Shown: positions 1 to 10,329 of the stretch, piece after piece | Numbering within the stretch: position 1 is the first letter of the stretch | How the letters are laid out: every line of letters starts with the position of its first letter | NCBI GenBank assembly: GCA_012932865.1 | Contig: SAXG01000003.1 | Coordinates: 930,001 to 994,000, forward strand | Direction of reading: 5' to 3' | Source of the DNA: Amylostereum areolatum | Lineage: Eukaryota; Basidiomycota; Agaricomycetes; Russulales; Stereaceae | DNA: 64,000 nt | Notes under the pieces: model-generated | Seen by the model: only the letters and a program-made list of their open reading frames with translations | Database searches by the model: none | Told to the model about the DNA's origin: nothing | Translations under genes and position numbers: made by a program

Positions 1-394
1 CCCAACGACACACAGCGATACACTTGCTCGCCTCACACGACTCAGACCAGAACGGCGTGCAATTATCGGCCTCCGCAAACGGCTATCGTGCGGCCCCTTG
101 ATACCACATACAAAGTCCGGGTTTATAGTACAAGTACGAGTCTCAATCGTTTCCTTCGGATTTTTGGCCTTCTACACAACCGCATGCTCCAGTCACACGC
201 AGAAACTCTGGCGAATCGGTAGGTTTCTCAACGCTCCACCTCCTGTGAAAGTGGTGGAGCAATCGTGTGCGCAAGTTCAGGTTCATCCCGACGTATCACC
301 AGATCCATGGATGGGCTACAGCTTGACGAAGATGCATAAATACAGTATCTCGTCTGCTCCCGGCATCTGACCTGAGGACCGCCCCCTCGAAACC
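1..394. other. Upstream region of the protease gene, no gene seen
   Basis: No open frame here resembles a known protein. The short frame at 98-370 has no family resemblance and is not compatible with the protease start at 395. The stretch presumably holds the promoter and 5' leader of the aspartic protease gene, plus the unresolved edge of the window. Confidence 0.4.
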
Positions 395-1979
395 ATGCAG
401 CTCGCCCTCTTGTCTGCTATATCTCTGTCACTATCTCTTGCCTCGGCTACCCCACTCAAGCAAGGAACTAAAGTTGCTCTCAACAAGCGCCTTCGCCTCA
501 CGGACGAGAATGGGGTCGTCAACACGACTTTGTTGCGTAGCCATATCACCGCTGTCGCGTCCAAGTTCGAGCGAGGGTTCCATGCATTCGAGACCAACAC
601 AGGCACCAAACACCCATCCGACACCAGCAGGATGTTCAAACGTGCTACTGGGTCGGTACCTTTGACGGATGACTCTGGCGAGCTCTGGCAGGGATCCATC
701 TCAGTTGGTACCCCAGCAAAGACATTCACGGGTGAGAATTTCCCCCGTACTTTCAACGAAGTCTGATTGTTGCCTTCGTAGTTGACTTCGACACTGGTGG
801 GTGGATTCCCAGCTACTAACTTTTATTGACTCGAACTGGTTGTTAGGCAGCAGTGACCTTTTCTTACCGGGCGTTGACTGCGAGGTGAACTGCGAAGGGC
901 ACACCCTCTTTGACCCATCCGCTAGCTCCTCCTCCTCGGACACCGGTGCCCCTTTTAGCCTGGCATTCGGTGATGGTTCGACGGTGCAAGGAATTGTATT
1001 TACAGACACAGTGACCGTGGGTGGATTAACGGTGAGCTTCGACGTCGTTATATCATCTATGATCGATATTCACACGACGGTAGGCGACAGGCCAGGCAGT
1101 TGGAGACTCTAGTCAGTACTCCGCTGGCTTTTCCATTGACGAATTCCCGCCAGACGGATTGCTTGGCATGGCTTTCCCTCAGATTTCCGTGTTCGGCGCG
1201 AACCCATTCTTCCAGACTCTGGTATCGCAGGACGTTGTGGATGCGCCAGAGTTCGGTGTAAAGCTGGCGACGTCTGGATCTGAGCTGTTCCTTGGTGGCG
1301 TCGATGATAGCTTGTTCACCGGCGACTTCACGCAAATACCCGTTTCACCAGTAGTGCGTCCCCCTCCAGTTGCCCTACACTACAGCAACTTACCAAAGCG
1401 CGTTGCATACAGGGATTCTGGCAAATCCCATTGGATTCCGTCAACGCCAATGGAGATGCCGCGGTGACCGGCCTCTCGTCTATCATCGACACAGGCACTA
1501 CACTCATTGTTGGCGATGCTTCTACTGTCGCTCAATTCTATGCCGCCGTCCCCGGCGCCGCTGATGCTTCGAACACGGCAGGACCCGGTTTCTTTACTTG
1601 TACGCGCATCGAGCCTTCTACTGATCACTTCCGACAGTCCCTTGCGCCTCCGTTCCCGACGTGAGCCTTACGTTCGGTGGCACAGATTTTGCCGTGTCTG
1701 CAGACACTTTCAACCTTGGCCAACTCTCTGCAGGATCACCAGATTGTGTGGGTGGCATTGCAGCCGCAGATGTAGGATGTATGCCCCCTTCTTATTCTTG
1801 ACACCCTACGTATTGCTGAAAGCTCGGTCCTGCAGCCATGTGGGTTGCGGGCGACGTATTTTTGCAGAATGTCTATACCTGTAAGCGCACTTTGCTACCC
1901 TTCTGCTCATCGGCCAACTAGTTTCGTCCTAGCTTTCGATGTCGGGAACACGCAAGTTGGTTTCGCGACGCTGAGCTGA
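395..1979 (+). CDS. Secreted pepsin-like aspartic protease (A1 family)
   Basis: Predicted secreted endopeptidase of the pepsin A1 family. The start at 395 gives a hydrophobic signal peptide (MQLALLSAISLSLSLASA), followed by a roughly 85-residue propeptide. The first catalytic motif, FDTGSSDLF, is assembled across a short intron (about 800-846; the branch-like CTACTAAC is visible). The second, SIIDTGTTLIVG, lies near 1480-1515. Typical A1 landmarks are present: a flap-region FGDGSTVQG, DGLLGMAF, and a C-terminal FDVGNTQVGFATLS ending at TGA 1977-1979. About eight short introns interrupt it, giving roughly 400 residues, normal for the family. It ends 123 bp from the convergent SND2-like gene. 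Wood- and litter-decay basidiomycetes carry many such proteases for extracellular protein turnover; the substrate cannot be told from sequence. Confidence 0.88.
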
Positions 1980-2102
1980 GCATAGTTGAAGAAAGGGCCT
2001 GTGTCATTCGATAGGCTTTATATCATGTAAACCGCTGTTTCGATATGCAGTGTTATATTCTACAACGACCATATAAGGTACATGCCTATGTACAGTGGTG
2101 AA

Positions 2103-2824
2103 TCATCGTCGCGTTTGGGCCTTAACGCGTGGATCTCCGCGGTCACTTCGCTTCTTGAGCTTTTCTTGTCGTTTGCTAAGGCTTTCTGGGGGCGCTTCTT
2201 CTTCAGCTGAGCCTGAGGAGCGCCCTAACACCATGGGTGAAATGAAGGAGTACCAAAGCTTGTAAAGAAGAAAGACGGGAATCTTATTCAAAGAGGATTT
2301 GGGCGCTGAATGAGCCTGAACTTCAAGGATAGTGAGCGATAGCGATGCTCACCGCTGCATATAACCACCAGAACCACTCGCTGGCAATGGCGCTACCGGA
2401 TTGCGCCGCCCCTGCCTCTTGTTCAGACGCGAACAATTGAAATAAAGAGAAGAGACGCACAGGCAATGTAAAGCACGTCGAACATCCATTCTGTCACGCC
2501 TGGCTGGTTCAAGTCATCTCCTGAGGACAATACTACCCCCGAAGCATCGCGTCTGGGGGTTCCCATGCGAACCAGTCTCCCGTACAGAAACTGGGAGAGA
2601 CCAAAAGACGATGCGTAGAGAACGATGACTTTCTTAGTCATTGTGTATCCCCTGAAACGAAAGATGATGCGGAGGATGAGAGGAACGACGTTATTGAGGA
2701 CCTGGCCATAGAATAGGTTCTGAAGAGCAGCCTCGTTTTGGGAGGCTAGAGAAAGGAATGAAGATACTGCGCGTAAAAACAGAAGAGTTAGCGTACCTGT
2801 CCTTTTGGCTGCTCCCTTGGCCAT
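2103..2824 (-). CDS. SND2/TMEM208-like ER protein targeting factor
   Basis: Small polytopic ER membrane protein of the SND2 (yeast Env10)/TMEM208 family, which acts in SRP-independent targeting of membrane proteins to the ER. The start MAKGAAKR at 2824 is followed by a short intron. The next exon has LASQNEAALQNLF and a hydrophobic stretch ending in IIFRFRGYT. The conserved pattern DDLNQPGVTEWMFDVLYIAW is restored by an intron that splices TGG across a GTGCGT donor and a GGCAG acceptor (about 2406-2452). EWFWWLYAA and IPVFLLYKLWYSFISP follow, and then the lysine/arginine-rich tail SKRQEKLKKRSDRGDPRVK that is typical of the family. The stop is TGA at 2103-2105. It is head-to-head with the Myb gene (209 bp apart). 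Confidence 0.82.
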
Positions 2825-3033
2825 GACTGAATGTGGAACTGGAAGGCGACGCTGAGCGTTGTAGCGCTGTCCAGTTGCAGTTGCTGTGCCCCGAAGTGAC
2901 TCGGCTGGCCGGCCCGTCCTCTTGTCTCAGAGACCAGGAATTTCGCTGACGCGTTTGGCTCTTGAGTCGCACCCTTTTCAGCATCTTTGTATTCGACCTG
3001 GAACCCAAAGTGTCATTACATACGACTGGCCAG
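2825..3033. promoter_or_regulatory. Shared divergent promoter, SND2-like / Myb gene
   Basis: The 209 bp between two start codons on opposite strands must hold the promoters and leaders of both genes. No specific element was identified with confidence. Confidence 0.4.
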
Positions 3034-5601
3034 TATGTCGTCGTACAAAGAGCTAGCTCAAAACACCCTACAATCGAACAGAGAACACCAGTACGCAGTC
3101 AAAGTTTATTCTGAAAGACTTGAAGCTGAACTGGAGGCAGTCGATAAACTCATTGTACGCCTGTCTTGTTGCATGGGTGCTCGAAACTGACGTTTCTGCG
3201 CAGGATGCGGCGGAAGTAGATGAAGATGAAGAATCGTCTCTCCATCTTGCAGGAGCACTTCACATTGAAGGGGCAGAGAGGCCTATGGGGCCTTTGACGG
3301 GCGCTGAGCTCATTCTAGAGGTGCCTTTTACGCTTCCCTTGTCGAGTGGCTGATCTCTTACAGTTGCAGAACTCGCCTTTTCACCATGATGCTGCGCGAC
3401 GCCAAAGATATATCAATCTCACGGAGATTCATCCTAGTACGTTGTGAATGTTCAATCCTGGACTGGTATGCTAAAGCCCATCTGCAGTGAGGCCAAAAGA
3501 GTTGGACTGTCTGGCAGACGCGGTGCGTATGGAGAACTATCGTCTTCGCGCTTACGATGCTCAGAGGCGGTGAGTAGACTCAGATTCCAAATGTCGCGGA
3601 ATCTGATCTACATACCCAGTGGATTGCCGCCATTTCCCCCTCCCAGTGAGGTAGATCAGGAACTGGAGAAGAACACGGTCGGTATTGACTGGGAACGTGT
3701 TGCCTCCAAGGTATGCTCAACCTCGTTCGGGCTATTGTTTATCTGTTGACATATCGCTTTAGGTGGCTGCCGAGTCAAATTCTGTGACCGTAGAACGCTC
3801 GGCCAAAGAGTGCGAGATCCGTTGGCTTGGAGATAGACATCCTCGTTTCAATCGCTCGCCATGGGCGCCAGAAGAATTATCCAGAGCTAAGGTCTTAGTG
3901 GAAGGACTTTCCGAAGGAGACGTCGATTGGGTCGACGTTGCCGTAAAACTCGGCGTAAGCTTGTATTCTCTGCACTGTACAATTGTTTTGTCTCATCGTT
4001 TTTCGCAGACGAACCGAACACCTATAGATGTCATGCGACAAACCGTCGTACGGAAAGTACACATCTGGGATGCCGAGAGCGACAAGCGACTATTAGACGC
4101 CGTGAGTGTGTACGGCATCGAAAACTGGCCATTAGGTATGCTTTTCTACCCTATTTCCCGATTCTAGTGCTGACGGTATGGGCTAGTCGCACGCATGGTA
4201 TCGGAAGATGCTACACCCAGCGCTTGTCAAAACCGTTACTGTAGGAGTCTCGACCCCAGCCTCATGAAGGGCGGTTGGACCGAAGAAGAAGACAAAAAAT
4301 TACGCCTTGCTGTGGCGGTGTGGGGAAATTCATGGGTTGACGTGGCTTCGGTCATGGCCGGGCGAACCAACGAGCAATGCCGTGATCGCTACACCGACAA
4401 GCTTAATCCAACCATCATTCGGGGGAAATGGACAACGAGTGAGGATGCAAACCTTCGCGCGGCAGTGGAAGAAATCGGAGAAGGTAAATGGAAGAAAATC
4501 AGCCAGAAGTTGGCCTCTGGTAGAACCGATAACATGGTGAGCTCTTTTGGAGAAAGTGGTATCGTCCGATTTCACATGTCGTTTCAGTGCCGTCAACGTT
4601 ATGAAGTGATAAGGAGAATAGATGCCGAAGACGAAGCTACGAAACCCTCGACATCAGTCGTGAAGGCAGCTCGTCCACGGTCGTCCAAAGCGACGACTTC
4701 CACGGGAAATTCTAGGTCTAAAACGGCGCAGTCCCGGAAACGGAAGAAGGAACCGACATCCGACTCTGACTCCTCGGAAGCAGACGAACCCAACGGTGTC
4801 AGAGAAACATCGGATTCTGCCTACCGCTCGGCAGGTTCTACGACAGCAGTTGTTGGACCATCTGGAACAGTCCGTCCTCGACCTACTCGCCGGAAAGCTG
4901 CAGCTGCGGGTGTCGTCACAGAGACGGAGGCTTCAGAGCGACACCATGACCAGCCGGGAATTATTGCATCGTCAAGCGCAACTTGTCCCCCGCGCCCACG
5001 TCCACGACCAAGGAAAGTTGTAGCAAACCCTGCCCGGGCATCATCCAGCGCTTCTCCTTCAACAATATCTCTTGACCGGAATAATTTATCCATCAATGAA
5101 GAAGGTCGCGAACCCCCATCGATCAATGCAAGTCAAACCTTCGGTACCATGCTAGGCGTTGAGAGTGAAGGCGAAGATCAACATTTGGCGGAGAATATAC
5201 GAAAGGGACAACGCAAAACTCCTCGCAAGCTTGTACCTTCGGGGAATAGCGGCAGCAAGCAGGCACCCTCTGTGAAGAAACGAAAGTCACAGAAGCAAAG
5301 AGACATCACCATTACTGCAAGGGAGACCGCACCGTCTGATGGTGAGATCCTTTTTTCGGTTCTTACTACTTACTTGAAAGTCATACTTGTCCCAGATGCT
5401 ACTCCAAATGTTACCGTTGGTGTCCAAGAAGGGTTATCATCTGCCAACGCTCAAGAATTGCCACAAAGCGTCACACAAAATTCTATGCCTCACGACTCCA
5501 CAGAAGCTGACTCCAGAAGAGATACTTACGTTGGGTCACGCCGAAAACAGCCTTCTCGTGCAGCTCGTAATCGTACCCGCATCGCGCAGGACGATGCCTG
5601 A
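3034..5601 (+). CDS. Multi-repeat Myb protein resembling SNAPC4 (SNAP190)
   Basis: Nuclear DNA-binding protein with tandem Myb/SANT repeats, resembling the large subunit of the snRNA-activating complex (SNAPC4) or a Bas1-type factor. The N-terminus (MSSYKELAQNTLQSNREHQ) is predicted coiled coil. Repeats in order: SPWAPEELSRAKVLVEGL (about 3860-3915), VHIWDAESDKRLLDAV (about 4060), GGWTEEEDKKLRLAVAVWG (about 4270-4330) and GKWTTSEDANLRAAVEEIG (about 4425-4480), each followed by a recognition-helix pattern such as RTNEQCRDRYTDKL. At least four repeats, the first more divergent, fits the Rh-Ra-Rb-Rc-Rd layout of SNAPC4. The C-terminal half is low-complexity, basic and serine-rich with KRKKE-type clusters (likely nuclear localisation). 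Multiple short introns. If the assignment holds it would act in snRNA gene transcription; a generic Myb factor is the alternative. Confidence 0.78.
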
Positions 5602-5876
5602 TGCCTAAGGCCCCAAATCTGAAGAGTGGACACATGGATTGAACTTGCGCAGCTGTACTTGACCATTGCGATTCGAATGTCACCAGTTGCTCCTTCTTCA
5701 GTAGAAATTACGGATGATTTGATTGAAGAGTACACATTTATAAACGTCAATGTTAATAATGTATGTATTCGTTGCTGCAGGGTGTGTCCGATTCATAGTC
5801 TTCAAGCGTTTGAACGAAGGATAGCATTGAAATAGCGAAGTCGACATAAACAGCGAAGAATTCCCGACCGGGAGCA

Positions 5877-6919
5877 CTAAGCGAAGGTGGAACCTGGGGC
5901 ATGAACCTTCCATCGTTTCCTGGGATGCGTCGAGGCTTCCCAATTGACGATCGCACCAAGCAGCTCGCCGTCATCTGGTCCCACGACGTCCTCCGTCGCC
6001 ACCAACAAGTTCCTCAGCGACTCCTGCACCAGACTTGCGGTCTTCAGTTTCTTCTCTAGCGAAGGGAGCGCCTGCTTCCTAGGTGGTGATGGCTGTGAAC
6101 TCATTAGGAATTTGAAACTTACAGTTTACGATCAAATATAGGGAACATACTGGGGTTCTTAGATATGTATGTTTTGGTGGCAAAGCGGGGTAGAAGTGTG
6201 GTAATGCGCGGAGAGTACTTGGTATCTGAGACGTCGTATCTTCATCATCTGAATCCAAAAGCTTCGGTGGCGACTTATGGGCTGACGGTGATGCCGTCAG
6301 AGAGATAAGTTCGTCGACATGTTCTACTAGATGGACTGTCAGGGATGGAGGGATGTGAGCGAATAGTGGTCCGTACCCCGCTTCCTCTTCTTGGAGGAGA
6401 ATTTGGATGGCTTAAAATCGTCGTGTTTAAAGCCAAGGTCCTCGACCGCTTTGAGCACGTCTTTGGCCGCAGGATTCGTGCGATTAGCGAGATTACCGTA
6501 TTCGTGGGCCCGCTGATATATCTCGCTCACAACTAATCGAAAGATGTTGAACGTGGACGCATCGAAGAGGGAATGGTATACGCACATGCGACGATCTCAG
6601 CTTCCAGTCTTTCAAGGGCAGCCGGCTCTCCTCCGTCGAACCCTTGTTCCTTCAATCCTGCAGAGATAAGTTTTTGGAGCGCCTTTGAAGCTATCTCTGG
6701 AGTTACTTCCGGTGACGATTCAGGCGTCGAAAGTGAGGGTGCGGCCACCACCTCTTGTTTAGCCCCAGAGTATTGCGGGTTCGTGAATACATAAGGTGCA
6801 TTGGGCGGAACAGTTCCAAAGTTGGCGGTAGGGTAATGGTTGTTCTGCGGGGTGTAATTCGAGAAAGTTGGCTGATAGTTGTATGTCTGAGCGTAAGACT
6901 GGCTTTGAGGTAGTGCCAT
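5877..6919 (-). CDS. TAF8: TFIID subunit TAF8
   Basis: Histone-fold subunit of the general transcription factor TFIID, pairing with TAF10. The start is taken at MALPQSQSYAQ (6919); an in-frame extension from 6934 would need a TTG start. After a Tyr/Pro/Asn-rich leader comes a bromodomain-associated histone fold: LEAEIVAF joined by an intron (GTGCGT...ATTAG) to VSEIYQRAHEYGNLANR, then KDVLKAVEDLGF. The basic segment SSKKRKRG ends that exon. The next exon carries VEHVDELISLTA and the diagnostic TAF8 C-terminal motif HFYPALPPKHTYLRTP (near 6160-6190). The last exon is an amphipathic helical tail with LEKKLKTASLVQESLRN, ending at TAG 5877-5879. It is convergent with the Myb gene and head-to-head with riboflavin kinase. 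Confidence 0.88.
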
Positions 6920-7115
6920 GAGGGCAGAGGACAAGAGGCGCTCGAGCTAGCCTTGCGACCCGCGGCGCGTCTAAGTACATCTGACATCTGAAAATATGAA
7001 TCATTTCTCGGTCTTCATCTCAGAGTCATCCTCCTTTGCTCCTGCCTAATAGATGTATCTATCCCTCGTATCCTACTGATTCAGCATTACCTCTCTGTCA
7101 GTCATCTACTAGAAC
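6920..7115. promoter_or_regulatory. Shared divergent promoter, TAF8 / riboflavin kinase
   Basis: The 196 bp between divergent start codons contains pyrimidine-rich stretches (around 7050-7110) typical of fungal leaders. No defined factor site is claimed. Confidence 0.35.
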
Positions 7116-7870
7116 ATGTCTGAACACCAGACCGCCGAAGACCTCCAGGCTTTATCTCAGGCCCAGAGACCAGCCGCTCCCTTTAGGACGGACACCTTCC
7201 GCAAAGAACGCCCCATCATTGTTGGACCAGACGTCCCCCCTCCTCCTTTTCCCATCTACTTAGTGGGTGCGGTACAGAAAGGGTTTGGAAGGGGCGGAAA
7301 AGACCTAGGATGTCCTACTGGTGCGCAGTGTCTTATCCTCGCACCGTAGTATCCCATTGACATCACTTCCAGCGAATCTTCCTGACGAATCGATTACTCC
7401 TATGAGTCATGTATGCGAACCAGGAGTATACTATGGATATGCTCAGATCGCTGGGATGGACCATGTCGATAGCTCTGTACACCCCATGGTGATGAGTCTC
7501 GGCTGGAATCCGTTTTACAAGAACGAAAGGCTGACTGCAGTGAGCTTGTCAGGCCTCGTGGATTATCTCCTGCTTGCTGACACCCGGGATTCTTCTAGGA
7601 GATCCACATAATGCACCCGTTCAAGTCTGATTTCTACGACTATGAAATGAAAGCCGTGGTCCTTGGCTACATTCGACCTGAGCTTGACTACACATCTAGA
7701 GGTTTGTTTCCGTGTCTTCTTATTCGTCGTTATCGCCCTGCTTATAATGCCGAGTAGATGCGCTCGTCGACGACATTGCGACCGATATCCGCGTCGCACT
7801 GAAGTGCCTCGAGCGCCCCGCGTACACGAAGTTTGCATCTGACGCTCACTTCCAGGGTCCTAAACTATGA
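7116..7870 (+). CDS. FMN1: Riboflavin kinase
   Basis: Cytosolic or mitochondrial flavokinase that phosphorylates riboflavin with ATP to give FMN, the first step of flavin cofactor synthesis. The start is [13 protein letters not shown] at 7116. The catalytic core is clear: [20 protein letters not shown], then an intron, then [35 protein letters not shown] and, after another intron, [18 protein letters not shown]. The last exon encodes a helical tail with [14 protein letters not shown], ending at TGA 7868-7870. The exon-exon joins keep frame across three introns. The length (about 200 residues) suits a monofunctional eukaryotic kinase with no FAD synthetase domain. Confidence 0.92.
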
Positions 7871-7940
7871 TTATTCGATATTGCTATAGAGGACTCCTCG
7901 GACGTGACTTGTACTGAAATTGCTGTATTTTACACCATCG

Positions 7941-7977
7941 CCTGCCCCTTCCCCTTTCCCCCTTCCCCCTTCCCCCG
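7941..7977 (+). repeat. Pyrimidine (CCCTT)n-like tract
   Basis: An almost pure C/T stretch with repeated CCCCTT/CCCCCTT units starts about 70 bp after the riboflavin kinase stop codon. It is a simple-sequence tract that would form a purine:pyrimidine strand asymmetry; no function is claimed. Confidence 0.7.
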
Positions 7978-8165
7978 TCATCCCGAATTGTCCAATACAT
8001 TTCAACGATAGATCATGCGCAATAAGTAGACAGTCTACTTTTCTTGCAAACCTGTGAACAATGAATGGCACCGAACAAAGCTTTATACGCGGTCATGTGG
8101 CACGTGGGGGTGTTGACGCGCGGTCCACAACGCGTGTTCGCCGCGCATCTTTCTTCTAGACCACC

Positions 8166-9998
8166 ATGACCTCCGATCTCGACGCTTTCATGAAAATTGA
8201 TATTGAGTCCGACCCTTCCTTTCAACTGTGGCCTGTTCATGGTCAGTTCTACGCTGAAACCCTCCTTTACCCGGGTATTTACTTGCTGTTTTCAGTCGAA
8301 GTGCGCCTTTCTCCCAAGTCTCGGGCGAATCTTGAAACCCTCCGGAATGCAGTAAAATCTTACATCACTGGATCATTTGAAACTCTTCGTTTGCCCTCAA
8401 CATTAGAAGGCTGGGAGGTCGTTCCCGTGCTTGCAGCCGAGGTCGAGCGCATCATCGCCTGCGAGTCGCCTTGCCCGACAGATCCATTACCGGTGGCACA
8501 AGCTGCGCTTCAAATACATGTCTACCAGCCCACACAAGGGGACTCATCTGAAGAATTCTCCAGCGGTCCTGGGGGAGAAGGCGAAGAGGTCATGGCGGCG
8601 AGTGTGACGGAACTCCCTAACAGGGTATTGGAAGGCCTCTGGGATAGCTTGATCTTTCCTGATGATACGAAATCGAGGCTGCTGGACTACATATATGCGA
8701 CCGTCCTTTTCAGTGACGCGAACGTTGACTGTGCGTAGTCTTTAACTCTTTTTATCTCGTGCTGAACACTCCGTAGTTAACGTTGTTTCTTGGAACCGGG
8801 TCGTCCTCCTTCATGGTCCTCCTGGCACTGGGAAAACGTCTCTGTGTCGTGCTCTAGCCCAGAAGCTGTCAATCCGATTATCTCGCCGGTATGTTTTCCT
8901 TTCTTACCCCGTCATCAAGTCGTCCGACCGGTTCTAGTTATCCCCAGTCCCGCCTGCTTGAGATCAATTCGCATTCATTGTTCTCTCGGTGGTTTTCAGA
9001 GTCCGGAAAGCTGGTTCAACGCTTATTCAGTAGTGTCATGGATCTTACCGAGGAGGAAGACACATTCGTCGTTGTTCTTATCGGTGAGCCTTTGTTTTTA
9101 GAGTGTATGCGGCCCTCTAAGTGTCGCCGCGAAACTTTAGATGAGGTCGAATCTCTTACCGCTGCTCGGGCGGGCGCAATGGCAGGAACAGAACCCTCTG
9201 ATGCTCTGCGTGTACGTCGAAAGGTGCCAATTTTGTGTGCGTCAAGGCTTATGGGCTACTGTTCATAGGTGGTGAACGCACTCCTTACCCAGCTTGACAA
9301 GCTTCGCCATAAAAAGAACGTCCTTGTTGTATCTACAAGCAATCTTGCAAAGGCAATCGGTACGCATACACGGTTTGGTCCATGATATACAGCATTGATT
9401 GCTCTCAAAGATTCTGCATTTATCGACCGTGCTGACATAGTTCAATACATTGACCTCCCACCCCGAGAGGCCATATACGAGATTCTGCGCAGCTGTTTGC
9501 TCGAACTTATGTTGAAAGGAGTTGTCTCGGACATGGTCAGTTTACTTCTTTCCTGTCGAGGTTTACAGACCTGACATGCGACCTCAGGATGTCCCAACCC
9601 TCGAGGAGGTACTTCGTTTCGAACGTACCGTAATGGGGCCCTCCGCTGCTACCCAGGGGGGGCTCACTGTACGGGAGCGTTCTAAACAGGTTTCATTATG
9701 TCTACTAGCAGTTTCGCAAAAAGCCCGCGTATGTTACCGTTCATGCAAGGGTGCCACACCATTGACCGCTTTCCACACCTAGGACCTACGTCTCTCGGGA
9801 CGTTCTTTGCGGCGCCTACCTGTCCTTGCACACGCTCGGTATATTAGACTAGCATTCACACCCGAAGATGCCTCAGTATCGTCTCCAGGTGGCAAAAACA
9901 CCCGCGGTGGACTGGGCATTCGCGTAGAGGTTTGGCTTGGGGCGATGGAGCGCGTGTTGGAAAATCACTCCGGAGAGTTGCAGCGGTTGGAGAAGTAA
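8166..9998 (+). CDS. PCH2: Pachytene checkpoint AAA+ ATPase Pch2/TRIP13
   Basis: AAA+ ATPase that remodels HORMA-domain proteins (Hop1, Mad2) in meiosis and spindle checkpoint control. The start is [16 protein letters not shown] first intron (about 8241-8294) restores [12 protein letters not shown], typical of the family N-terminal domain. After an intron beginning near 8730 comes the Walker A motif [19 protein letters not shown]. Further on: [19 protein letters not shown], a Walker B/sensor region split by an intron (VVVLI then [10 protein letters not shown]), [13 protein letters not shown], and [15 protein letters not shown] with the conserved arginine. The C-terminal lid region follows ([17 protein letters not shown]), with stop TAA at 9996-9998. 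All parts of the AAA module are present, so it is probably active. Confidence 0.9.
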
Positions 9999-10329
9999 CG
10001 TCGTGCCGTCAGTCCAAGGTTGTTTGCTATCATTTCGCATTTGCTCTGTTTGTCATTCATGGGCTGTCGTCTCTTGTTCACGCCGTGTGGGTCTTGTAGC
10101 ATATCGTCTTAGTAGATGCTCCGTGTAGGAATATATGTGAATTATGTGCGAATGTAATACATGAACTCTGAATCATGTGGTCGGGATCGAGCACTTGAGA
10201 TCTAGAACATACGAGAGGGAAATGAGCACACAGCAACTTCATGTCGAGCAGATATACGTACAGGGTGCCATGTTCATGGTATCGTTCGTCGAGCCGAAGA
10301 GTAGCTTATCGCCGCAATGCCTCCGCGGT
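9999..10329. other. Convergent intergenic spacer, no gene seen
   Basis: 331 bp between the Pch2 stop and the stop of the PPR-like gene. It should hold both 3' ends. No gene, repeat or structured RNA is visible. Confidence 0.5.
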